Source: CAZAQK01 sp050249355 (lineage in GTDB: Bacteria > Pseudomonadota > Alphaproteobacteria > Rickettsiales > SXRF01). Taken from it: DNA of 9,112 nt. Each line of letters starts with the position of its first letter. Position 1 is the stretch's first letter. Below are positions 1-6,734 of this stretch, piece by piece. Below the pieces are notes generated by a model. It was not told the origin of the DNA, did not search any database, and saw nothing but the letters and a program-made list of their open reading frames with translations. The stretch is taken from NCBI GenBank assembly GCA_050249355.1, contig JBFWQQ010000073.1:1-9112 (forward strand), in the 5' to 3' direction. Position numbers and translations under genes: made by a program.

Positions 1-3000
1 CGAAATCCACGCCGTTGATCACAGTGATACCGTTGGCGCCCGAGAATAACAGGGTATTGTCGTCGACATCAAAGTTTTCGCTGTTTTCGACTATGATGGC
101 ATCGGCGCCGGAGTCGCGGCTGAAGTTATGGGTGATGCCGAAATCTTCACTGTCGCTTACGCCGATGCTATCGGTGCCGCTGTTGCGAATCGCATTGTCA
201 TCGAGTCCGAAATCACGAGAATCAGCAATATTGATACCGCGACCGCCAGTGTAGCGGATGTTGCTGTTGTTCGCATCAAATGTGAAGGCGTTGTTGATGT
301 TGATGCCGTGGCCGGTAAGGTAGCTCATGCGATTATCATCAAGCAGGAAGTTATTACTGCGATCCCAGATATTGATGCCGTGGCCGGCAAAGAACATCTG
401 GTTGGAAAGCACGTTGAAGTATGAGCTGAATGTGATGTCGATGGCGTTGGCGGCGACCGAGCTGATGGTGTTGTGTATCAGGTCGAACAGGAAACTCTGG
501 CGAACGCCGATACCGTCACCTGTGGTCTGTTTGATAGTGTTGTCGGCAACATCGAAGTTGTTGCTTTCAGATATGTTTACACCGCGGCCCGCGCTGCGTT
601 CCACCAGATTGCCTGTCATGTCGAACAGGCGGCTGATGATGATGTCGAACGCGTGATCGCCTGTGTCACGAACCGTATTATCCACCAGGTCGAAATCGCG
701 CGAGCGGGCCACTGCTATGCCTTTGCCGTCGACAAAGCGCATCGTGTTGTCTGTCAGGTCGAAGGTGAATGCGTCAGCGATATTAATGCCGTTGTCGGCA
801 ATGCGCGTCAGGTTGTTTCCGTCCACGCCGAAATGGTTGCTGCGGTCGGTAATGTGAATGCCGTGTGCATCTACATTATTCAGTGAATTACCGTCGATGT
901 TGAAATAGGAGCTGAAGTTAACCCATACGCCGTTTAGACCGATGCCATTGAACTGGTTACGGATAATGTTGAACAGGAAGCTGTTGTCGATCGCCATGCC
1001 ATGGCCGGAAGCCTGCCCGATCTCGTTGCCGCTTACGGTGGCGCTGCTGGTGCGCAGCATATTGATGCCGTTGCCGGTGACGGCTTTGATCTCGTTATCA
1101 GTAACCGTGAAGCGTTTACTGTCGGTGAGGTCAATGGCATGGTCGCCGGTGTCCTGGATCAGGCCGTTCGTCACCGAGAAATCCTGTGAGTTACTGATGG
1201 CGATACCATTGCCGCCAGTAAACCGGATGTTGCTCTGGTCAACGGTGAAGAAACGAGAATTATCGATATTGATACCATCGCCCACCGTGTTGCTCATGCG
1301 GTTGTCGAACAGGTCAAAATCAACGCTGAACGCGATCTCGATGGCGTGGTTGCCATTGAAGAACATCTGGTTGCTCGTCAAGTCGAAATCCTGGCCGTTG
1401 AACACATAGATGCCGCTGCCACCGGTAAAGCGCGAACGGTTACCGGTCAGGCTGAAATTGTTGCCGTTATTGATCTCAAAACCGTGGCTTGTGGTGCGAA
1501 ACACGTCCACGCCGCTGATGGTGACGTTATTGGCAAAGTCGGCATTCACGCCGTTGGTGGCGTTGTTCAGGCCGTCTACGCCGAGGTTGCGCAGTGTCAC
1601 GTTGGCCGCATTAATGTCCACCACTGCAGCAGGAGCGCCGAATGCGCGGATGATGGTATTCAGCCAGCCATTGCCTTCCAGCGTGAGGTTGGCCAGATCG
1701 ATATTCACGTTTTCATTCCACGTCCCATCATGCAGGTGCAGCAACGAACTGGCGGCAACCGGATTGATCGCGTCGATGGCGTTCTGAATGGAACCGGCAG
1801 TGCTCTGGTTCAGTTGTACGCTGTTATTTGCCAGCAACACATTGCTCGTATCGCTGAAGAAGCGGCCAGTATTGTTGATAATGATGTTATTGGCAGATGC
1901 GATGATACTGCCGAACAGACTTACTTCACCTCCTGCAACGGCACTGAAATCATCCACCGAAACGGTGGCGGCATTCATGATAATATCACGAGTGGCATCA
2001 AGTATCAGGTCACCGAATGCAAGGCTGATCACACTATTAAGGATAATGTCGTTATCAGCCAGCAGAGTCAGGTTGCCGGTACCGCCGGAAATGATATTGC
2101 CGTTTACGGTGATATTACCCACATCGGGGCCGGGGCCGGAAGTATCCAGAATCACATTGGAAGCGGCCAGTGTTGCGCTGATGGCTGCCGCCATTGCATT
2201 ATCGACCACGATATTCATCGGGTCGAGCAGCAAGGTGCCCATTTCGCCGTTGGTAGCGCGCAGATCTGCCAAGCCGTTATAGGTCAGCATGTTATGCGAA
2301 GATACCTCGGCAAAGCCGCCATTGCCACCGTTTATGCCGCCATTGCCTAATATGGTGCCTTTGAAATCCGTATGGTCATCCGACCAGATAATCGCCGTGC
2401 CGCCATCACCGTTATTGGTTGCGCTGACATTTATGGTGCTGTTCTCATCTACAACAACCGTTTTGCTACTGCCTTTACCGACGGCTTCGCCACCGATCTG
2501 GACGGTACCGCCGCCGGCTGCGCCGCTGGCATCCACGGTTGCGCTCGCCAGTTTTATATTCTTACCGGTGACCTGTATCTTGCCACCTTTTTCCCCGGCA
2601 TTTTTGCCGGACGCATTCAGCGTACCCGCCACCTGCACGTTACCTTCGCCGCCATCGAGCACGATCACACCGCCTTCATTGCGTAGGCTGGTCGCTTCGA
2701 TCACACCGGTATTGTTCACTGCGTTATTCAGCACTTCCCCGGCTGCATTGGCGGTAAGGTATACACTACCCCCCTGCGCGCTGATGGTGCCGGAGTTGCT
2801 TACCGCCGCATCCAGCTCGTTGCCGTTCTCATCCAGCGCTTTTACGCTGGTTTTCTTGCCCAACCCAAAGCTGTACAGTCCGTCGCCATACATATCGACC
2901 GTGAAAGTTTCTGCTGCCCCAAGCTGCACGGTGCCCATGCGGGCGGTGATCACACCGGTATTGGAAACGCCGGGGGCGACCAGCGCCACAAGGCCTTTAT

Positions 3001-3517
3001 CAGCCACCGTGATATTGCCATGGTTGATTACGCTGGCATTGGCACGGCCCGGTATATCGAAGTTGTAACGGCCCGCATTAAAATTCGCGTTGGTGATGTC
3101 TGCGGTGGTCGCAACGAGCCCCGCCACATCGACCTGCGAACCGGCGCCGAACAATATGCCGTTCGGATTGACAATCATCACGTTGCCGTTGGCACTTAGG
3201 CGACCTAGAATTTCAGTCGGATTGCCGCCGAACACGCGGTTCAGTGTGACCGATGTGGCACCTGGCTGCTGGAACTGCACCCATTCGTCGGCGCTGATGT
3301 TGAAGCTGCGCCAGTCGATGATGCCGCGTTGCGTCAGCTGCTGGATGATAAGATGGCGCGGGTCGCTGCTGTTAAAGGTGATGTTGCCACTGACCACGGT
3401 CGGGTCTTCCGGCAGCGCCAACGCCTGCCCGATGCTGCCCAGTGTCAGCACAGATGCCAGCGCAATGCGGGAATACAGTGTGGAGCTGCTGGTCAATGCG
3501 TTGCGGATCGGTTTCAT
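1..3517 (-). CDS. Filamentous-haemagglutinin-like two-partner-secretion exoprotein (TpsA) with beta-helix repeats, 3' end outside the window
   Basis: This is a large secreted or surface protein, exported by Sec and then by the TpsB encoded upstream; adhesion or contact with other cells is the usual role, but none is shown here. The frame is open from the ATG at 3517 to the left edge (1172 codons, no stop). Residues 1-34 are a signal peptide ending QALA before LPEDP. The TPS domain follows: IIDWRSFNI (66-74), NRVFGGNPTEILGRLSANG (93-111) and NPNGILFG (117-124), the family signatures for TpsB recognition. Residues about 200-570 are Gly/Asn/Ser-rich beta-helix stalk, including LLLDPMNI (429-436), common after this domain. 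From about 575 a pectin-lyase-like module begins (SIQNAIDAI, then HDGTWNENVNI and LTLEGNGW), leading into 23-residue coils from 687 onward. I find no cysteine in the visible part, as is usual for TpsA proteins. The C terminus, which could hold a toxin, anchor or only more coils, is not visible. Confidence 0.93.
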   Translation of the reverse strand, partial: MKPIRNALTSSSTLYSRIALASVLTLGSIGQALALPEDPTVVSGNITFNSSDPRHLIIQQLTQRGIIDWRSFNISADEWVQFQQPGATSVTLNRVFGGNPTEILGRLSANGNVMIVNPNGILFGAGSQVDVAGLVATTADITNANFNAGRYNFDIPGRANASVINHGNITVADKGLVALVAPGVSNTGVITARMGTVQLGAAETFTVDMYGDGLYSFGLGKKTSVKALDENGNELDAAVSNSGTISAQGGSVYLTANAAGEVLNNAVNNTGVIEATSLRNEGGVIVLDGGEGNVQVAGTLNASGKNAGEKGGKIQVTGKNIKLASATVDASGAAGGGTVQIGGEAVGKGSSKTVVVDENSTINVSATNNGDGGTAIIWSDDHTDFKGTILGNGGINGGNGGFAEVSSHNMLTYNGLADLRATNGEMGTLLLDPMNIVVDNAMAAAISATLAASNVILDTSGPGPDVGNITVNGNIISGGTGNLTLLADNDIILNSVISLAFGDLILDATRDIIMNAATVSVDDFSAVAGGEVSLFGSIIASANNIIINNTGRFFSDTSNVLLANNSVQLNQSTAGSIQNAIDAINPVAASSLLHLHDGTWNENVNIDLANLTLEGNGWLNTIIRAFGAPAAVVDINAANVTLRNLGVDGLNNATNGVNADFANNVTISGVDVFRTTSHGFEINNGNNFSLTGNRSRFTGGSGIYVFNGQDFDLTSNQMFFNGNHAIEIAFSVDFDLFDNRMSNTVGDGINIDNSRFFTVDQSNIRFTGGNGIAISNSQDFSVTNGLIQDTGDHAIDLTDSKRFTVTDNEIKAVTGNGINMLRTSSATVSGNEIGQASGHGMAIDNSFLFNIIRNQFNGIGLNGVWVNFSSYFNIDGNSLNNVDAHGIHITDRSNHFGVDGNNLTRIADNGINIADAFTFDLTDNTMRFVDGKGIAVARSRDFDLVDNTVRDTGDHAFDIIISRLFDMTGNLVERSAGRGVNISESNNFDVADNTIKQTTGDGIGVRQSFLFDLIHNTISSVAANAIDITFSSYFNVLSNQMFFAGHGINIWDRSNNFLLDDNRMSYLTGHGININNAFTFDANNSNIRYTGGRGINIADSRDFGLDDNAIRNSGTDSIGVSDSEDFGITHNFSRDSGADAIIVENSENFDVDDNTLLFSGANGITVINGVDF
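8..490 (-). repeat. Seven-coil super-repeat 3 (residues 1010-1170)
   Basis: Third block, 483 bp. It has the same extra Asn in coil 3 as block 2, balanced by a one-residue loss in coil 2. SNQMFF, DNRMS and SNIRYTGG sit at the same coil positions as in block 1, and FSSYFN, DRSN and AFTFD as in block 2. Confidence 0.6.
491..976 (-). repeat. Seven-coil super-repeat 2 (residues 848-1009)
   Basis: Second block, 486 bp, with one extra residue (an Asn) in coil 3. It shares FSSYFN (coils 1-2), DRSN (coils 2-3) and AFTFD (coils 3-4) with block 3, and DTGDHA (coil 5) with block 1. Confidence 0.6.
977..1459 (-). repeat. Seven-coil super-repeat 1 (residues 687-847)
   Basis: First of three in-register blocks of seven 23-residue coils, exactly 483 bp. 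Landmarks are SNQMFF in coil 2, DNRMS in coil 3, SNIRFTGG in coil 4 and DTGDHA in coil 5; each recurs at the matching coil of a later block. Confidence 0.6.
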
Positions 3518-3649
3518 GTTATCATCCTTTTAGCCAGTGGGCTGAGGCGTTTATAAAATGTGAGCAGGGGCACCAGAATTAACAAAATTTTAAGTATTTT
3601 GCAACCTAAGAACCCTTGCGTAAAAAATCCATATATAACTGTATTTTGG
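3518..3649 (-). other. tpsB-tpsA intergenic region
   Basis: This 132-base gap has no gene. Its half next to tpsB is AT-rich and contains a small hairpin, CAAAAT-TTTAAGT-ATTTTG (3583-3601), without an adjoining U-run of the kind needed for a terminator. A weak promoter-like pair on the minus strand, TTGCAA (3604-3599) and TTAATT (3582-3577) 16 bases apart, might let tpsA be transcribed separately. The likeliest reading is a spacer within a tpsBA operon. Confidence 0.35.
3525..3531 (-). promoter_or_regulatory. Ribosome binding site of tpsA
   Basis: On the minus strand AAAAGGA lies 7 bases before the ATG at 3517. It is a good Shine-Dalgarno match and fixes the start of the exoprotein, which then begins with a convincing signal peptide. 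Confidence 0.7.
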
Positions 3650-5344
3650 CTAGTATCTGACCGTCAGGGAGAAGAATCCGCGCGTTGCGTCGCCATCTGC
3701 GCCGTTGGCACTGACGTTACGTGTCAGTGGCTGCGCCACTTCCAGTTCGCCCGATACGTTCTCGGTCAGGTTGAAGCGCACACCGATACCCGCAGAAGAT
3801 AGCGAGTCATGCTCGGACTCACCCGGCAGCGTGCGGCGGTTCCACACCTTGCCAATATCGTAGAAGGTATAAATCTGGTACGAGCGCAGATATTCCTCAT
3901 CGAGATTGTCACTATACTGCAGCTCGGCACGAGCGGCTGCGCCATGATCGCCGGTGATTTCGGAAGAATCGTAGGCCGAACCGAAAGCCGGCCCCCCGAT
4001 ACCGAATTCCTCAGCCGATAGCAACGGCGCATCACTGACCTGCCCGGCTGCTGCCATATACAGGTTTATCGGCGCATCCACCCAGCGGTCAAGCGGTTGC
4101 AGACGGCTGGCGCTCAGGTTCAGCTTCTCAAAGCTGGTTTTTCCTACGCTGCGCGAACGCAGGGTGTTGCTACTGTTATCATCCCAGCCGAAGCCTTTGG
4201 AAAGAGTAGCTTCCATGCGGTTGATCGCCAGCAGATCATCCACAAAATCGTAGGCTGCGCCGGCCCGCAGCACGCGCAGGCGGTCTTCGTAGAATTTCGT
4301 TGCAAGGATGTCCACGTCGGCATCCCGATAATCGAACGCAAGGCTACCGAACAGGTTGCTCTGGCGCGACCGCTCGAACGGATGCACCACGGCTACCGAA
4401 TAAAAGCGGTTCTGGCCCTTGATATCAAACACATCCAGCGATGCGCCCGGCTCAGTCTGGGTGAAGGATGCGGCAAATATCGCCTTGGTGCCCTCATCCC
4501 CGATATATTGTTCATGGCTCAGTTCGCCAAAACGCAGTTCATCCGTATCGGCGGTTAGCACACCACGGAACTGGGTGCGCTCATGCATGCCCAGAACGTT
4601 GTTGGCACCGAGCGTCAGCGTACCCTGGTACTGCCCAAGGAAACGGCTGCCCCGGTTGTCTACGGTCAGCGCCGCATCAAGTTGCTTTTGCGTGATGGTC
4701 ACGATCACATCCGACGCACCGCTAACGCTGGCAGATGGCTGGATCACAGCACGCGCCTGCACACCCGGCAGGTCTTCCATCAGCAGCAGATAGCGTTCAA
4801 GCGTTGCAGCATCAAGCGGCTTGGCGCTGCGGATCTTGTTTGCATAGGCATTGAGCAGGCGGCTGTCTTCGGGCAGGCCCTGGAATGTGACCTGATCGAC
4901 ATGACCGGAGATGATGCGAATAGCCACCACCCCGTCGCCGATGCGTTGCGGCGGCAACACCGCGCGTGACAAGATATAACCGGCAGCCCGATAACGTGCT
5001 GTAACTGCTGCAACGATCTGGTTCAGCTCGGCAAGTGTGATTTTCTGTCCGATCTTACCGGCATAGATATCTGACAATTCCTCTTGGGTGAAAACCGTCA
5101 GATCCTGAAATTCAATACCCTTAAGCACAAAGGTCGTGCCGCCGGGCGGAACCGGCTTCTTTTCGCTGTCCGGCACGCTAATCACCGGTTCCTGTTCAAC
5201 CGGCGGTCGCTCCTGTACACGGAAGCGGTCATTCGCACGGGTCGGGTCAGCGCTGCCAGGGACGGTCACCTGTGCGTATACGGGTGTTGCGAATGCTGCT
5301 ATCAGTGTACTGGCTAGCACCAGCCGTAAAAAAGTATGATTCAT
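3650..5344 (-). CDS. Two-partner-secretion outer-membrane transporter (TpsB, ShlB/FhaC family)
   Basis: This is the Omp85-superfamily barrel that carries its partner exoprotein, encoded directly downstream, across the outer membrane. From the ATG at 5344 it has 564 residues, similar to FhaC. The start MNHTFLRLVLASTLIAAFATPVYA forms a clean signal peptide (cut after A24), so it is preferred to the ATG six codons upstream at 5362. A Pro-rich linker (25-69) precedes POTRA 1 (about 71-146, with FVLKGIEFQ, IVAAVTARYRAAGYILSRA and GVVAIRIISG), then POTRA 2 (about 147-222). The rest is the ShlB-type barrel. It contains the loop-6 region IGGPAFGSAYDSSEI (around residue 456) and FYDIGKVW, resembling the FxDxG strand motif of the family, and ends in FSLTVRY. 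The loop-6 motif has Ser456 where relatives usually carry Arg. The tpsB-then-tpsA order and the 132-base gap are typical of these loci. Confidence 0.94.
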   Translation of the reverse strand: MNHTFLRLVLASTLIAAFATPVYAQVTVPGSADPTRANDRFRVQERPPVEQEPVISVPDSEKKPVPPGGTTFVLKGIEFQDLTVFTQEELSDIYAGKIGQKITLAELNQIVAAVTARYRAAGYILSRAVLPPQRIGDGVVAIRIISGHVDQVTFQGLPEDSRLLNAYANKIRSAKPLDAATLERYLLLMEDLPGVQARAVIQPSASVSGASDVIVTITQKQLDAALTVDNRGSRFLGQYQGTLTLGANNVLGMHERTQFRGVLTADTDELRFGELSHEQYIGDEGTKAIFAASFTQTEPGASLDVFDIKGQNRFYSVAVVHPFERSRQSNLFGSLAFDYRDADVDILATKFYEDRLRVLRAGAAYDFVDDLLAINRMEATLSKGFGWDDNSSNTLRSRSVGKTSFEKLNLSASRLQPLDRWVDAPINLYMAAAGQVSDAPLLSAEEFGIGGPAFGSAYDSSEITGDHGAAARAELQYSDNLDEEYLRSYQIYTFYDIGKVWNRRTLPGESEHDSLSSAGIGVRFNLTENVSGELEVAQPLTRNVSANGADGDATRGFFSLTVRY

Positions 5345-5387
5345 GTTATCCCAACCGGTCATTGTGCATGTTCTTATTAAGTACGTT

Positions 5388-5416
5388 GTATTAAAGAATT
5401 TTCGCTAGTCTGTAAA
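5388..5416 (-). promoter_or_regulatory. Possible promoter for the tpsB-tpsA pair
   Basis: On the minus strand TTTACA (5416-5411) is followed after exactly 17 bases by TAATAC (5393-5388). The -35 box matches the sigma-70 consensus at five of six positions, but the -10 box is weak (three of six). Transcription would begin near 5381, leaving a leader of about 37 bases before the tpsB ATG. The placement next to the inverted repeats supports it; the weak -10 box argues for caution. Confidence 0.3.
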
Positions 5417-5418
5417 GT

Positions 5419-5468
5419 GAAACACCTGTGAACGCGACACATAACATTATGGGTGTTTCCCGAAACCC
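5419..5468. repeat. Competing inverted repeats upstream of tpsB (GAAACACC / GGTGTTTC / GAAACCC)
   Basis: On the plus strand GAAACACC (5419-5426) is an exact inverted copy of GGTGTTTC (5452-5459), 25 bases apart. The second arm also pairs with GAAACCC (5462-5468) to give the near-palindrome GGGTGTTTCCCGAAACCC (5451-5468, one bulged base). The middle arm can therefore pair with only one of its partners at a time. The set lies just upstream of the proposed tpsB promoter, so it may be a regulator-binding site; in a read-through transcript from purT it could form alternative hairpins. No known operator consensus was recognised. Confidence 0.4.
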
Positions 5469-5496
5469 ACACTAGTCAGGTAACTTACGAATAAAT

Positions 5497-5517
5497 ATTC
5501 TATTAGTATATTAGAAT
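5497..5517 (-). repeat. AT-rich imperfect inverted repeat at the purT stop
   Basis: The 21 bases ATTCTATTAGTATATTAGAAT form an imperfect palindrome (six outer pairs, then one mismatch and two more pairs), touching the purT stop codon. In the purT transcript this would be a weak A/U-rich stem, followed loosely by ATTTATT. It could be a poor terminator or an mRNA 3'-end element. The stem has only one G-C pair, so strong termination is unlikely. Confidence 0.3.
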
Positions 5518-6734
5518 TAGAGGGTTACCGTTACTGCACCCGATACTGTGTTCGCCTTGCGCCGCGCCTCCTCCAGGGATTTGCCGCGCGCAAGTCCGAC
5601 CCCCAACCTGCGTTTGCCTTTGATATCGGGCTTCCCGAACAGGCGCAACATGGTGTCCGCTTCAGATAACGCCTTATCCAGGCCAGAGTATGCCATCTTA
5701 TCCGAGTTTCCTTTTGCCAGGATGACGCTGGACGCCGAGAAGCCGTGCTGGCGAATCACCGGAACCGGCAGGCCCAGTATGGCGCGTGCATGCAGCGCAA
5801 ACTCTGAAAGGTCTTGCGAGATCAGCGTAACCAGACCGGTATCATGCGGACGGGGCGAGACCTCGCTGAATATCACCTCGTCGCCGCGCACGAACAGCTC
5901 TACACCGAAAATTCCTTTTCCCCCAAGCGCCTGGGTAACTTTTTTGGCAATGTCCTGAGCATTTTTCAACGCCATATCGCTCATGGGTTGCGGCTGCCAT
6001 GACTCCTGATAATCACCATCTTCCTGCCGGTGCCCGATCGGTTCGCAAAAGCTGGTGCCATCTTTGTGACGTACGGTCAGCAGCGTGATCTCGTAATCGA
6101 AATCCACGAAACCTTCGACGATCACCGATGTGCCGCCCGTGCGTGATTCCTCGCAGGCGATGCGCCATGACTCTTTTATGTCCTGCGATGATTTGATGAC
6201 ACTCTGCCCCTTGCCGGATGAACTCATGATAGGCTTGACCACGCAGGGAATGCCTATTTCCTGCACCGCAGCCAGAAATTCCTCTTCGCTATTTGCAAAG
6301 CGATACGGCGAAGTGGGTAGCGCCAGCTCTTCCGCCGCCAGCCTGCGGATACCTTCGCGGTTCATGGTAAGTCTGGTGGCGCGGGCATTCGGAATCACAT
6401 GGAAGCCTTCCTGCTCCAGCTCCAGCAGCGTGTCGGTGGCGATCGCCTCGATCTCCGGAACAATAAAATCAGGTTTTTCTTTTTCAATGATGCGGCGCAG
6501 TTCCTTACCATCAAGCATGGAGAGGACATAGGAACGGTGCGCCACCTGCATGGCCGGCGCGTTGGCATAGCGGTCCAGCGCGATCACTTCCACGCCCAGC
6601 CCCTGCAGTTCCATCGCCACTTCCTTGCCCAGCTCGCCCGAGCCGCACAGCAGCACTTTTTTTGCGGTCGCCGATAATGGCGTACCGATGCTGCAGCTAT
6701 TATTGTCCGTCATTGCTTTGGTTTTGGTGGCCAT
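5517..6734 (-). CDS. purT: Formate-dependent phosphoribosylglycinamide formyltransferase (GAR transformylase 2)
   Basis: PurT is a cytoplasmic ATP-grasp enzyme that joins formate to glycinamide ribonucleotide, giving formyl-GAR in the third step of purine synthesis; it is the folate-independent alternative to PurN. From the chosen start the protein has 405 residues, close to the roughly 390 of the E. coli enzyme, with about 20 extra residues at the N terminus. Visible signatures: GSGELGKE (31-38) and PEIEAIAT (93-100) in the N-terminal nucleotide-binding fold, SSSGKGQS (171-178) in the ATP-grasp loop, GHRQEDGDYQESWQPQ (234-249), FGVELFV (276-282), and SPRPHDTGLVT (293-303) with metal/substrate-binding residues. 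All look intact. The frame extends upstream to an ATG at 6800, but the Shine-Dalgarno before 6734 and family length favour 6734. The gene overlaps the NodT-type gene by 35 bases and is followed in the same direction by the secretion locus. Confidence 0.96.
   Translation of the reverse strand: MATKTKAMTDNNSCSIGTPLSATAKKVLLCGSGELGKEVAMELQGLGVEVIALDRYANAPAMQVAHRSYVLSMLDGKELRRIIEKEKPDFIVPEIEAIATDTLLELEQEGFHVIPNARATRLTMNREGIRRLAAEELALPTSPYRFANSEEEFLAAVQEIGIPCVVKPIMSSSGKGQSVIKSSQDIKESWRIACEESRTGGTSVIVEGFVDFDYEITLLTVRHKDGTSFCEPIGHRQEDGDYQESWQPQPMSDMALKNAQDIAKKVTQALGGKGIFGVELFVRGDEVIFSEVSPRPHDTGLVTLISQDLSEFALHARAILGLPVPVIRQHGFSASSVILAKGNSDKMAYSGLDKALSEADTMLRLFGKPDIKGKRRLGVGLARGKSLEEARRKANTVSGAVTVTL

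Larger units (their letters stand above)
8..1459 (-). repeat. Array of 21 tandem 23-residue right-handed beta-helix coils in TpsA
   Basis: Residues 687-1170 of the exoprotein divide into 21 units of 23 residues (two of 24, one of 22), that is 69 bp each. The consensus is roughly x-F-[DNTS]-[VLI]-x-x-N-x-[IM]-x5-x-[GA]-I-x-[IV]-x-x-S-x. Phe at position 2 is present in 20 of 21 units and Asn at position 7 in 18 of 21; position 16 is almost always Gly or Ala, followed by Ile, Val, Met or Phe. This period and pattern fit PbH1-type parallel beta-helix coils, with stacked Phe in the core and an Asn ladder in a turn. Two degenerate coils (about residues 640-686) precede the array, and the DF at positions 2-7 starts the next unit, so it continues to the left. 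Confidence 0.85.

Noticed and set aside
8..1459. The 69-bp periodicity as a CRISPR array or non-coding satellite
   Set aside because: The repeats differ greatly at DNA level, have no constant repeat with unique spacers, and keep an open frame with a consistent protein consensus.
1346..2350. A 334-codon plus-strand reading frame, antisense to the tpsA coils and stalk
   Set aside because: It is the mirror of the real gene: repeated Asn, Asp, Gly and Ile codons read backwards give Val, Ala, Ile and His runs without stops. It has no domain, and the minus frame shows clear TPS and coil motifs.
2289..3068. A 259-codon plus-strand frame rich in Pro, Ser and Leu
   Set aside because: It is antisense to the Gly/Asn-rich stalk of TpsA, and its composition follows from that. 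No recognisable protein.
5451..5468. The near-palindrome as an intrinsic terminator of purT
   Set aside because: It is followed on the minus strand by ATAATGTTATG, not by a T-run, and begins about 50 bases after the purT stop.
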